Shown here piece by piece: positions 26,165-37,800 of a stretch of DNA of 49,270 bases (its first letter is position 1; every line of letters starts with the position of its first letter). Source of the DNA: Candidatus Aenigmatarchaeota archaeon. GTDB lineage: Archaea > Aenigmatarchaeota > Aenigmatarchaeia > QMZS01. The stretch covers positions 1 through 49,270 of the forward strand of contig JAFGCN010000017.1 in the NCBI GenBank assembly GCA_016932615.1, given 5' to 3'. The position numbers and the translations under genes are program-made. The notes beneath the pieces were generated by a model. That model was given only the letters and a program-made list of their open reading frames with translations. It was not told the origin of the DNA and did no database searches.

Positions 26165-26721
26165 AATTTTCTCCACTTCCCGAATGTTGTTGTTTCATCG
26201 AGCATGTTGTTTTTTTCTTTTGAGAGAAAGCCGATTTTCATGAAGCTCTCGCAGCGCATCTTTCCCTGGATGTAGAGTGACTTGTATTTTCCTGTCGAGT
26301 ATATGCCGGACATCACGCCTTCGAGTGCCAGCAGCTTTTTCAGCCCCTCAAGCTGCTCAACGCCGCCGGAAACTTTTATGAGCCGTTTTTGCGAGGAGAC
26401 TGAACTTTTGCCTTCAAAAAACCCGCGAAGAAAAGCTCTCCTCTTTTCCGAAGTGTCCAGCGCTTCAGTGGGCAGTTTTTCCTTGTCAAAGGGAAGCGAA
26501 AGGCCGATTTTTTTCAAAAGGCCTTCGACCTCTTCTTTTTGGCTAAGCGACACCTCAATTGCTTTTCCCTTTTTTATCCGGGCTTTTCCAAATTCAATAA
26601 GGCGGGAAAAGACAATTTCCGAAAATTCTTCCCGCTTTGTCTGGAATTCTATCCGGTGGCCTTTGCCCAGCTTAACCGAGCCGGAAGCGTACAGGAGCCC
26701 CAAAAGCTCAAAATCTCGCAT
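26161..26721 (-). CDS. Degenerate LAGLIDADG-like protein
   Basis: A 186-residue protein from the ATG at 26721. Two motifs resemble LAGLIDADG helices: LLGLLYASGSVKLG (about 6-19) and FLRGFFEGKSSVS (about 118-130). In active homing endonucleases the acidic residue closing each motif binds metal; the first motif has Ser/Ala in its place and the second reads E-G-K, so DNA cleavage is doubtful. The gene is free-standing, not in an intron or intein. It may be a decayed endonuclease or a LAGLIDADG domain reused for binding nucleic acid. Confidence 0.6.
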   Translation of the reverse strand: MRDFELLGLLYASGSVKLGKGHRIEFQTKREEFSEIVFSRLIEFGKARIKKGKAIEVSLSQKEEVEGLLKKIGLSLPFDKEKLPTEALDTSEKRRAFLRGFFEGKSSVSSQKRLIKVSGGVEQLEGLKKLLALEGVMSGIYSTGKYKSLYIQGKMRCESFMKIGFLSKEKNNMLDETTTFGKWRKF

Positions 26722-26732
26722 AATATATAAAA
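26721..26732 (+). promoter_or_regulatory. TATA box overlapping the divergent gene's start codon
   Basis: TAATATATAAAA is centred about 23 bases before the ATG at 26749, and its first base is part of the start codon of the leftward LAGLIDADG-like gene (26721-26719). Confidence 0.6.
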
Positions 26733-26748
26733 GAATCCAAAATTGTGT

Positions 26749-27702
26749 ATGGGGGAAGCAGAGTATGTTAAGGAAATCAAGCATGGCGCAGTTGGTTTCA
26801 AGCTTCCCACTTTGATTGACCTTAATCCTAAAACCGAAAACAGCGTTACCAACAGGGTAGAGACCCCGACAAGCAGGAATTATGTTTCAAGAGACGAAGA
26901 AACAGGAGCAGTAAAGCCCAACAAGCAGAAAGACGCAAGAGAGCTGGCCGGGGAAATTTACCGCAAGATTGGAGATCTTCACGCGAAAGGCAGGAAGCTC
27001 GATGAAATATATGATTTACTTGAGAAGGAGGGCTATGAGTATGCTGCAATCGAGCCGGTTTTCATCGATTATCTTGAGAAGTGCCGCGGTTCTCTGGGGC
27101 AGCAAGGACAGCAACAGCAAAGGCCGCCCGCCGCAAGCCCTGCGCCAGGCACTGCAGGAATGGTTGCTCCAAGGCCGCAGGGAAATCCGTCTTTCCAGGG
27201 AGAGCACGAGCTTGAGCTTGTTGAGATTCACGCAAACCCGCCTGAAATGCCCAAAGCAGAAGAAATGCCAAGAGGCGACAGAAGAATGGAATCCGTTGGC
27301 CAGCCAGGTGCAGAACAGTCGCCTCCCGCAGAGGAGGATGGAATCGGGCGAAGCACTGGGGACTTTGCGCCTCTTTTCGTAAAGGTCGGAAAATACCGGG
27401 AAACGCTCGAGCATCTAAACGACCTTGAAAATTACCTAAAAGGCATGACACGGCTCCTGGAGCTCGTTTCTGAGCTTGAACAGGTGAGGGTCATGAATAT
27501 CTCTGCAATCGAGAAACTGCAGAAAAAGGCGATTGCAACCTCTTCGAAGCTTTCTTCAGGGCTTCTGAAGCCAAGAGGCATGCAGCTGGAAGGCACGAGG
27601 GACAGCGAGGTTGAGCTTACAAAGCTGGGGGATGTCATTTCCGACCTGAGCAAGGAACTAACAATCCTGAAAAAGGAAGTGGATAAGCTGGGGCAGGTAT
27701 AG
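26749..27702 (+). CDS. Unknown protein with Pro/Gln-rich linker and C-terminal coiled coil
   Basis: A 317-residue soluble protein. Residues about 60-110 form a helical module (AGEIYRKIGDLHAKGRKLDEI, YAAIEPVFIDYLEK). A disordered Gln/Pro/Ala linker (about 113-190, with GQQGQQQQRPP) joins it to a C-terminal coiled coil (about 215-317, ending LSKELTILKKEVDKLGQV). No family recognised; the layout suggests a scaffold or adaptor. Start chosen at 26749 from the TATA spacing. Confidence 0.7.
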   Translation: MGEAEYVKEIKHGAVGFKLPTLIDLNPKTENSVTNRVETPTSRNYVSRDEETGAVKPNKQKDARELAGEIYRKIGDLHAKGRKLDEIYDLLEKEGYEYAAIEPVFIDYLEKCRGSLGQQGQQQQRPPAASPAPGTAGMVAPRPQGNPSFQGEHELELVEIHANPPEMPKAEEMPRGDRRMESVGQPGAEQSPPAEEDGIGRSTGDFAPLFVKVGKYRETLEHLNDLENYLKGMTRLLELVSELEQVRVMNISAIEKLQKKAIATSSKLSSGLLKPRGMQLEGTRDSEVELTKLGDVISDLSKELTILKKEVDKLGQV

Positions 27703-27712
27703 TCCGGAAGGG

Positions 27713-28663
27713 TTACTCTGGCTTTTTGGCTTCCTTTCTTTTTTTGTGGGGCACTTTTTCAAGTAGTTCGCATACCTTGCATATTTCCTTGGACGTAATC
27801 TCTCCGCAACTCTCACATTCTGCGGCTTTTCCGGTTTTCTGAAACTTCTCCCTTAAGGGAGGTATGATGATATCGGCAAATTTCACAATCTGGAAGAGAG
27901 TTCCGGGGTACTTTTTCTCAAGGTCGTAGAGGTACTTTCTGATGGTCTTTCTGACGGACTCTTTTCCATAAGGGCACCTTTTTTTGCCGTAATAAGGGAT
28001 TTTCAGGGCATCGCAGTAAAGGAAAAGCTCCTCTTCAGGTATCTCCCGCAGTGGCTTAAGCCGCGGCACGAATTTCTCGATTTTTTTGTTTTTCACGATA
28101 GGCCCTAGCCGTATGAATTTATCGAGGTTTCCAAAGACGAAATTCATGAAGACCGATTCTGCCTCGTCATTAAGGTTGAAGCCGTACGCAAGCTTTGTGG
28201 CCCCAAGCTCCCGCGCCTTTCGGTTCAAAAGCCCCCTTCTTAAAACGCCGCAAAAGGTGCATGCGTTCAGCTCTGGATTGTGCTTCATCAGTTCGGGGAG
28301 TGGCCCCCCATATTCCTCTTCAAAGGAGTACACGTAATGGGGCACGCCAAGCTTTTTGCACAAAATTGAGCTTTTCCTGATGGTCTTAAGCCGGTATTCT
28401 CCGATGCCCTCGTCAATTGAAACCGCAAATATCTCCATGTCGCGCCTTTTCTTTACAATCTCTGCCAGGATGTAGAGTGCGCTGGAGCTGTCTTTTCCCC
28501 CCGAAAGCGCAACGCCTACCTTATCCCCCCTGGAGAGCAGATTATTGGTCCTTATGACCCTTTTTACTTTCTTTTCAATGGACTGCACGAAGCATTTTCT
28601 GCACAGTTCCGTGCCCTCGTAGGTCCTCGTAAAATAAGTTTCCCTGCCGCATTTGCAAGCCAT
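27713..28663 (-). CDS. tRNA 2-thiolation enzyme of the TtuA/Ncs6 (TIGR00269) family
   Basis: A 316-residue PP-loop ATPase. The P-loop is VALSGGKDSSSAL. An N-terminal zinc ribbon uses CKCG and LCRKC; CTFCGVLRR together with KKRCPYGKES supplies the cysteines that hold a catalytic Fe-S cluster in TtuA-type enzymes; a second ribbon is at the C-terminus (CESCGE, CKVCE). It adds sulfur to uridine in tRNA (position 34 or 54, not distinguishable here). Leftward gene; the 184 bases upstream hold only AT-rich sequence and the promoter of the giant surface gene. Confidence 0.9.
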   Translation of the reverse strand: MACKCGRETYFTRTYEGTELCRKCFVQSIEKKVKRVIRTNNLLSRGDKVGVALSGGKDSSSALYILAEIVKKRRDMEIFAVSIDEGIGEYRLKTIRKSSILCKKLGVPHYVYSFEEEYGGPLPELMKHNPELNACTFCGVLRRGLLNRKARELGATKLAYGFNLNDEAESVFMNFVFGNLDKFIRLGPIVKNKKIEKFVPRLKPLREIPEEELFLYCDALKIPYYGKKRCPYGKESVRKTIRKYLYDLEKKYPGTLFQIVKFADIIIPPLREKFQKTGKAAECESCGEITSKEICKVCELLEKVPHKKRKEAKKPE

Positions 28664-28808
28664 AAATATATGTGCGTTATTTGCCTATTTTCCTTGTTTT
28701 TCTGCCTGCCGGCAAGAGCGTTATTTTGATTGGTTCTTTGCCCATTTTCACATTCACTACCTAAAGATACTTTAGCCAGGCATTACATTACGGCTACAAC
28801 TGCTAAAA

Positions 28809-28820
28809 AGTATATATATG
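28809..28820 (+). promoter_or_regulatory. TATA box of the giant surface protein gene
   Basis: AGTATATATATG lies about 34 bases before the ATG at 28848, leaving room for a short leader; AGAGAGCAAG in that leader is at best a weak ribosome binding site. Confidence 0.6.
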
Positions 28821-28847
28821 ACATTATCCTAATTAGTAGAGAGCAAG

Positions 28848-31800
28848 ATGTCACTGCCTTGGAAAAAGGGGTCGAGCGCTTCATTTAAATTGAGTCTATG
28901 CCTGATAACGCTTATTTTGCTCGCCTTTTGCGTTAATGCGGACACTTATTCGGCGTTTTGCACCACAGGCACCGAAATTTATACAGATAAGCCGGATTAC
29001 GAGCCGGGAGAGACTGTGAATATTACCGGGCACGGCTTTCTGCCAAAGGCACCATTAAATATTACGATTACCCGGCCGGACCGTGTTACCGACTCCTGCG
29101 GCTCTTCTTCCTGCTATTTTAGGTTCTTGAATGGCACCCTGATATCCGACAGGGAAGGGTCTTTTTTTGATTATCTTTACCTTCTTAACGGCATAACCGG
29201 AAATTACACCGTCCGGGTGACTGACGGCAAAAATTATGCGGAATTCTGCTTCATGGATGGCCGGAATATTACAAACGTGACTCTTGACGGCTTAAGCAGC
29301 GTTTCAGTTCTTCCAAGCGCTTCCATTACTGCTGCGGTAACCCTTGTTTCGACATCCGGCAGCTACTGGCGCTCCACAATGTACCAGATTGAGGGTGAAA
29401 GCGCCGTGTGCGTGGATACGCCAGACCACACTGAGTCAGGAACTCACACTTATACAGAGCCCTTTTCAATAACAGCCCCTTCTGCGCCCGGCGTTTATGA
29501 TGCCAGTTTTATCGCTTATCTTAACAATGACTGTACAGGAAGCAGCCCAAGCAATACCTATACTTTAATCGACGGCATAACAGTCACATCTGACGCCGTA
29601 TGCGGCGATGGGGAGATTGAAGCGCCCGAATCCTGCGATGATGCTAATACCGACGATGCTGACGGCTGCTCGTCTTCCTGCCAGGTGGAATCCGGCTGGT
29701 CCTGCGCTGGTGAGCCAAGCTCTTGCGCAGAAGTGTGCGGAAATGGCATAATAACTGCAACCGAGGAGTGTGATGATGCCAACACTGATGACTCCGATGG
29801 ATGCGGCTCATCCTGCGCCATTGAAGCCGGTTGGTCCTGCACAGGTGAGCCGAGTGAGTGCCTGGTGTATAATCCTGCCCTTCCAAGCTCTTGCGGAATA
29901 GATATTGCGCTTATTATAGACAATTCCGGGAGCATTGACAACTCGGAGCTCACGGCAATGAAAAACGCGTTTAAGGGCTTTGTTGACGCTTTCCTGCCGG
30001 ATACCCCCACCCACATAGCGGTTGTCAAGTTCAATACTGATGGAGACCTTGTTTTGGACTATAGCGGAGACGCAACCGAAATAAAGAATGCAATTGATTC
30101 GGTGTCGACAAGCGATGGCTACACCAACTGGGACGATGGGCTAAAGGAGGCGCAGGATGAGTTTGACAACTCGCCAAAGCCGGACTTGTACGTTTTTGCT
30201 TCTGACGGGCAGCCGAACCGCCATGGCGACCCGGCAGTGGATGGAGAGCCCGAGTCTCTTGCTGCAGCTATAGAAAGGGCAAACCAGTTAAAGCTGTCTG
30301 GCGTAAGGATAATCACTCTTGGAATTGGCGTTACAGGTGACGGCGCTTCCAACCTTAAAGCAATCTCAAGCGAGGATGCCTACTATTCCTCAGGATTTGA
30401 CACCCTTGCGGATGACTTGGCTGACCTTGCCGATGAGCTTTGCGGAGGCACGATAACAGTAAGGAAGCTGGTTGACGGAAGCCCTGCAGGCGGCTGGGAA
30501 TTTTCGGCAAGCGTAACCGATGGAGAATCAATCCCGGCAACTTCCACAACCGGTGAAGATGGCTTCATAGACCCGGTTTTTGACATAAACATAACAGACA
30601 CGGTTTCAACTGTGGACATAACAGAAACTCCCAAGCAGGGATATAATTTTGTCAGCGCAGCTTGCAAAGACCAGGATGAAAATCCGGTGGGAACGCCTGG
30701 CGTTGGAACGGTTACTGGAATAGTGATTGGTCCAAATGATGCGGTTTACTGTGAATTTAACAACAGCGGGGTTTTGTGCAGCGAGCACTCCAATTCAGAG
30801 TCCTGTGAGGAAGATGAGGGCTGCAAGTGGTGCCCTTCCTGCAACAACCCTTTCAGGAATGTTTATTATCCTCTCGGAAACTGCATAAGCGAGTCTGCTG
30901 AATGCGCCTGGAATGGCTGCTCGGTCGAATGCGGAGCCGAGTGCGATACTGAGACTCCATGCCTTCCAAAGCAGGATGAGAATTACTGCTACTATGGCGG
31001 AGAATGCAATTCCTCATGCTTATGCGGTTACTTGTCCCAGTTCTGCCCACCACCTGGGACTGAAGATAATGGAACCTGCTACTATGGCGAGCAGTCCTGC
31101 ACCGAAAACGGCTGCCAGGTTACAAGCGCAGAAATGTCTTGCCCGGGGCTTGTTTGCGATGAGATTCTTGGCCCTGTGGACATGATTGGGCCTGTAACCA
31201 GTAATTTCACTGCTGACCCGATTCCACCTCAATTCCTTCCAGGGCCACTTCCAGCAAAGTGGCTGGTAAACATCAGCGCCCTTGAAACAGAGGACTGCTC
31301 GAATGTTTCTGCTGCGGAATATTTTGTTTCAAAGAATGTTTGCTATTATCCTCCGGACACTGAGAGGGGAACGCCTATGGGTGCGCTTGACGGCTCTTTT
31401 GGCGGGCTTGTGGAATTGGTAAACACAACTCACACATTTAATGAGGAAAACGACGGGCTTTACTGCTTTTCCATAAGGGGCAAAAACGACGCTGGCTACT
31501 GGGGCAATATATACTGCGACTGCATAAATGTGGATACCCAGGTTCCGCTTGACCCGACAAATGTTACGCTTACGCCTTATATATGCAACCAGAACAGGAC
31601 TTTGAACGCAAAGGTCTGTGACGCAGAGTCGGATGTTGTGGGCGGCGAATATTATTTTGACATATTTACGGACTGGATTCCTGGCGGGCAGGGCCTTTTG
31701 ATGTATGTGCAGAGCCAATATGTACTTGAAGAGCCCGAAGGAAGATATTTTTGCGCTAACCTGAATGCCACTATAGACGTCACAAATGTGTCTGATGGCT

Positions 31801-34800
31801 GCCACTGGGTGCGGCTTCACGGAGTGGATGATGCTGGAAACTGGGGAAAGCCAAGCCCCAACTACCAGCACAAGTTTATACTTGATAAGACCCCTCCAAG
31901 GACAAACAAGATGATTAATGGAACGGTTATTCCTTGCGATTTGGCAGATGACGGCGAGGGCAACGCGCTTGACGCAGGGTGCTTTTACACCGTGCAGGGA
32001 ACCGAGATTCTTCTCGAAGGGTTTGATGACCTTGGGTCCCAGAACGAATCCTGCCGGGCGGAATCCCTGACAACCTGGTACAGAATCAGATGGAGAAATA
32101 ACTGGACAAGCCCTTGGGAGGACTGGTCAATCTGGACTCTTTACAGGGAGCCGATTGTCCTGAGAGAAGACTCAATACACGAGATAGAATATTATTCTGA
32201 AGACTCGTGTGGAAACGCGGAAACTCACCACTACGAGCTTGACATAGTTGACACTGCGGAGCCGAAAACCGAAAAAACAATTGAAGGAGTAAGGCTTGAA
32301 GGCGACGGCCAGACTTTTGACTGGTGGATTACCCAGGAGTCGACAATTATCCTTAACTGTACAGATACTGACCCTCACCCTGTCAGCGGAGTAACTCTTT
32401 ACTGGAGGTATAAGGTGGATGGTGGGAACTTTACCGGCTGGAATGAGGTGTTTGGAGGATATGATGCTTTCAGCTATCCTGAAGACTCGGTTCACACACT
32501 GGAATATTACTGCACGGATATTCTTGGAAACAGGGAAGAAACGCAGGTTGAGGTCGACAAGGTGGACACAACCCCGCCTGAAACTAACAAGACTTATGGC
32601 TGGCCATTGTTCGATACTGATGGCTCATACCCCAAGTGGATAAACTCCAGCACTCCCGTCACATTGGAATCAACTGACGGCGGCGAAATATGCGCAGTCG
32701 GAGTCGATAAGACTTACTGGATGAACACGATAGTTAACGATTATATGTGCGAGGAAGCGCCTCTAAACTGCCAGCCAGTCCATGACTTCGAGGATGAGGG
32801 CTGGACAGAATATACTGCCCCGTTCTACAAGACTGAAACCTCATGCCACCTTATAGAATACTGGTCTGAAGACAGGCTTGGAAACCGCGAGAGAATAAAA
32901 GCCCAGTGCGTATTCGTGGATAACGAGCCGCCGGTAAGCGTGAAAGGCATTCAGGGGCCTCAGATAGAAACTGACTGCAGGGAGATTGGTGAGGGTAACT
33001 ACTCGGATGGCTGCTATTATGTGACAACTGAAACTGAGGTCACCTTGGAATGCCGGGACTCTCTACCACACCCGGTCGGAAACGTTGATTTATTCTACAA
33101 AATCGACTGGAAGAATGCTACAGGAGACACCTGGATTTCCGGAACCTGGATAAAAAGCACAAACCCGGTTACATTTTCGTACGAAAATGATTCTTTCCAC
33201 CTGCTCGAGTGGTACTGCATAGACGCCCTTGGAAATGCCGAAGAAGTTAGAACCGAGCTTGACATGGTTGATTCAAGCCCGCCTGAGGTAGTAAAGCAAG
33301 TGAACGGCGCCCTAATGGGAAACAGCACTATTGATTGGTACCTCAATGGCACTTCAAACATCACACTCAACTGCACGGATGTCATGCCCCACCCTGTCGG
33401 CGACGTTACGCTTAACTGGACTTTATACTGGAGCGAGGAGTGTATCAGGCCGGACTGGGAGGAGCTTGCAAGTGGAGTCACCGATGGCTACAAGTCATTT
33501 ACAAGCTTCAGGGATTCCTGCCACAAGCTGGTTTACTGGTGCTCTGACGCCCTTGAAAACACGGGCCCTCTTACAGAAGAAATTGACGCTGTTGACACCA
33601 AGCCGCCGGTTTCATGGAAGGATATTAACGGCACGTACGTAAACTGCACAGAGGGAGAGGTTTGCGACAAGTGGATTACCCAGAATACACTTCTTGAGCT
33701 TTACTGCGAAGACCAGGCCCCTCACCCCGTGGGCGGCGTTAAGATTTATTACAGGTACTTTGTGGATGATGTCCTCTTCCAGGACTGGACAGAATACACA
33801 AGGGCGATAAATTATGGCGAGGACTCGGTTCACCGGCTTGAGTGGTATTGCGTCGATGCACTTGGCAATAAGGAAGAGACCCAGGTTGAAATTGATAAGG
33901 TGGACACAACCCCACCTGAAATGAACAAGATTATCGGAGAGCCGAAGATTGAATGCACTGAAGGTGAGGGCTGCGATTACTGGCTTCGCGACCACTACAC
34001 AAATATCACCCTCGACCCTGTTGATGGAGGAGACGTTTGCGCAATAGACCGGGTGCAGTGCGATTACTGGTACCTTGTAAACAACACGACCTGGGAAGGG
34101 CCGTTTGAATACAGGGGGCCGATAGTGTTTACTGAGGACTGCCTTCACGAGCTCCACATTTCCTGCCGTGATGCCTTAGGCAATGTAGTTAACGATACTG
34201 AACTTTTCAGGGTTGACTCACAGCCGCCGGTTACTGTCAAGAGCTTTATCGGCCCGAAGTATCCTGCCTCCGAAAAGGACGAGGAGCAGTTTGAGCTTAC
34301 TGAAGAGCAGGCAGAAAACTTTTGGATGAGGGACCATGTGACTGTAGTTGAGCTTAACGCGACAGACACAATAGAGCCATGTGCTGTCGGCATAAGAGAG
34401 TTGTGGTACCGGGTTGGAAAGGACATGGACGGAGACGAAATGGTCGATGGATTGGAGATGGGCAACTGGAGCGTCGTTACAGGAAGCTATGTAAACTTCA
34501 CGGTTAATGAGGACTGCCTTCACAAAATTGAGTGGTACTCAGTGGATATGCTTGGAAACACTGAGGAAAAGCGGTCCCAATACCATAGGGTCGATTCAAC
34601 GCCGCCGGTTACAACAAAGACTTTCGATGGCCCTACCTGGGACGACACAGACAAGACAAATCCCTACTGGGAAAATTACTGGGTTTCAAATGAAACTGAT
34701 ATAATACTTTTGGCAGTCGATGAGGCAAGCCCTTGCGCTGTTGGCGTGGACTACATACACTACGAACTCTGGTGGGACTCTGACGGTGACGGAGAAGTCG

Positions 34801-37800
34801 ACATGAAGATTGATGATGAAAATGCCTCCTCTTCAATCGTTACAATTAACCTTGAGCGGGACTGCATTCACAAAATTGTCTGGTATGCAGTAGACCTTCT
34901 TGGAAACCCTGAAGATGAGCATATACAGTACCACAAGGTAGACCAGACCCCACCCAGGACTTACAAGCTGATTGAAGGGTCGATGTGCAATGCAACTGAA
35001 GAGGACCTAGAGCTATTCAACCTCACTCTTGATGAGGAAATAGAGTCCTTCTGGCTTACAAGCAACTCTACCATAACACTCTCAGCGGTTGAGGGGATGA
35101 CTAACTGCTCATCAGGGCTTGACCACCTTCACTATGAGGTTTGGTACAGCGAGGACGGAACTGGAGATGAGTGGGTGAAGTTGGATGAACAGGACGTGCC
35201 TGCAAACGGAAGCTCAGAACTAAACACTACCCTAACTCTTGGCGAGGACTGCCTTCACAAAATTGTCTGGTATGCCGTCGACCGGGTTGAAAATATAGAA
35301 AAGGTACACATTCAGTACCACAGGGTCGACAACCACGCGCCTGAAATCCTGAAGGAAGTCGGCTGGCCAAGTATTTACATGGGCAAAAACCCTCAGACCG
35401 GAGAGGATGCCTGGGATATTACCACCGATACTCCGATAAGCCTTGATGGGACTTACGATGCTCTTGAGCCGTGCGCTTCGGGAAGGACAAAGATCGAGTA
35501 CAGCATATGGTACGATGGAAGCGGAATCTGGGACAGCTGGAAGACTTACACTGGAGAGTTTAACCTTCTTGGCGACTCCACCCACCGGCTGAAAGTGAGG
35601 GTCACGGACTGCCTGGGAAACACAGTTGAAGATATAGAGACTTTCGTGGTCCATGAGAATCTTCCGGGTGAGGAATGCAAGGTTCCAATAAAGTACTCAG
35701 GAATGTTTGGCTGGGAGTGGCGTTCAGTAGAGATACCTGAGATGATGGTGGACCTGTACACAAACGACTCGAGAATGTGGAATGTCATGAAGCTCATGGA
35801 AGGACAGTATGATATCATCTACTTCCAGGACTACCTTACTGGGGACTGGACCTCTTATGACCCTGAGCGGCTGAACAACGAAACAGGAGAGCCGATGAAC
35901 AGCCTGAATGATTTTGACCAGGGTCCCGGAAAGTATTATATAAAGCTCAAGGATGACGCAAGGTACATGAGCTACTTTGTCATTTTCAATGACCTTCGGG
36001 AGGGCTGCTCCATGGATCTTACGGAGTGCTGGGACCGGCTCGATAACGATGCTGATGGGTACTGGGATTACCCTTACGATACGGAGTGCCTGGATAGAGA
36101 GGATGGCCTTGAGATTTCCGTTTGCGGAAATGGCATCACGGAGCGGTTTGAGGAATGCGATGACAATAACACGCAGGGAGGAGATGGTTGCTCAGAGGAA
36201 TGCACGCTTGAGCTGGTAAATGACTCCTGCGTTTCCGAGAAAGGTTATACTCTTAATGCCGATTTCGATGAAGGCACTTTGTCGGGTCTGGAACACACCA
36301 CCGTCCCAGACCAGCTTCAGATTATTGAGGGGCAGGTTACGACCTACCCGATACTTTGGGTTGCAAATGCCGGGGAAGATTCTGTTTCGAAATGGGACAC
36401 TTCGCAGAATAGGGAGCTTGCAAGGTACCACACCTGGTTTGGAGTTCTTGCTGACCATGGGGCATGGTCTGGCGCTGCCCCATCCAGGACGGCAGTTGAC
36501 ACTGACGGAAACTGCTATGTCGCAAACAGGCACTTTGACGATTACCCGGCAGATGTCATAAAGATTCTTGCAAATGACTGGATTGACAGGAACGGAAACG
36601 GGATAATGGACACTTCATATGACGCAAACAATAATTCAGTAATCGAGGGGGGGGAAATGCTCCCAATGAATGACACAAATGGAAACGAAAGGATTGACCC
36701 CGAGGAGATAACCGATGAGAGGGTTGCCTGGGTTGCGACTGTCGGGCCTTCAAGTGGCCTTGGAAGGGGGCTTGCAATAGACCTCGAAGGAAATATCTGG
36801 CTTGGCCTTTTCAATGAAAGGTCCTACTATAAGCTTAACGGGACTGACGGAAGTGTAATTCAGGGCCCGATTTATGTTGGGGCGCACACGCCTTATGGCG
36901 CTTTGGTCGACCGATATGGCTTCCTTTGGGGCGCATCCCTTGACAATAACCTGCTTAAGCTTGACACCAATACAGGAAACTGGACGATTTATACGCACAG
37001 CGGCAGCAACTATGGAATTGCTCTTGGATATGACTCTGAGGGCAGCACCCAGGTTTATCTTGGGTACCATAACCCTTACCTTCAGTTTAATTCTTCCGAT
37101 GAGACCTTCAGCCAGCCGGCAACTTCAGACTATTATTCTTATGGAGTTGCGACGGATTCAGAAGGGAACATCCTTTCCGGCAGCAACTCGGATGGCCGCA
37201 TGGGAAAATACGCGCCTGATGGAAGCTTGATATGGCTTGCTCCTGCACAGGTGGCCTCTGAGATAAGAGGCACTGTTGTTGACAGTGATGATAATGTCTG
37301 GGCAATTCACAGGGGAGACAGCAAGATGGCAAAGTTCAACGGAACTGATGGGTCTCCTTTAGGTGTGTTTGACACGGGACTTCAGCCATATACCTATAGT
37401 GATGCAAGCGGGCTCGGGCTTAGGGGCTCTATTTCAGTTGGGGTATGGACGGTTGTCTTTGACTCGAAAAAGAACGGAACTTCTTTTGACGCGGTTTCCT
37501 GGACGGGCTATTCCCCTAACGGGACATCAATTACCGTGAAGGTGAGAAGTTCTTCAGATAATTTGTCCTGGTCCTCCTGGGAGACTGCGCAAAATGGCGT
37601 TTCTCTCAGCACAACACCTGATGGAAGGTATCTTCAGGTTGAAGCTACTTTGAAGGGTGTTGCAGGTTCCGAGTCACCAATACTTTATGACTTGTCTGTT
37701 CAGGCGACCTGTTCAGACGATCTGGATGCAAGGATTGATTCATGCACAGACCTTGATGGGGATGGTTATTCCATAGAGGGAGAGGATTGCGGTCCTGTCG

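Noticed and set aside
31329-34157. Minus-strand frames of 180-181 residues inside the giant surface gene
   Set aside because: They mirror codon bias of the real gene and lack promoters or recognisable domains.
31884-35655. Regular repeats that could suggest a CRISPR array
   Set aside because: Period is about 345 bases, repeats are diverged and in frame: they are protein repeats.
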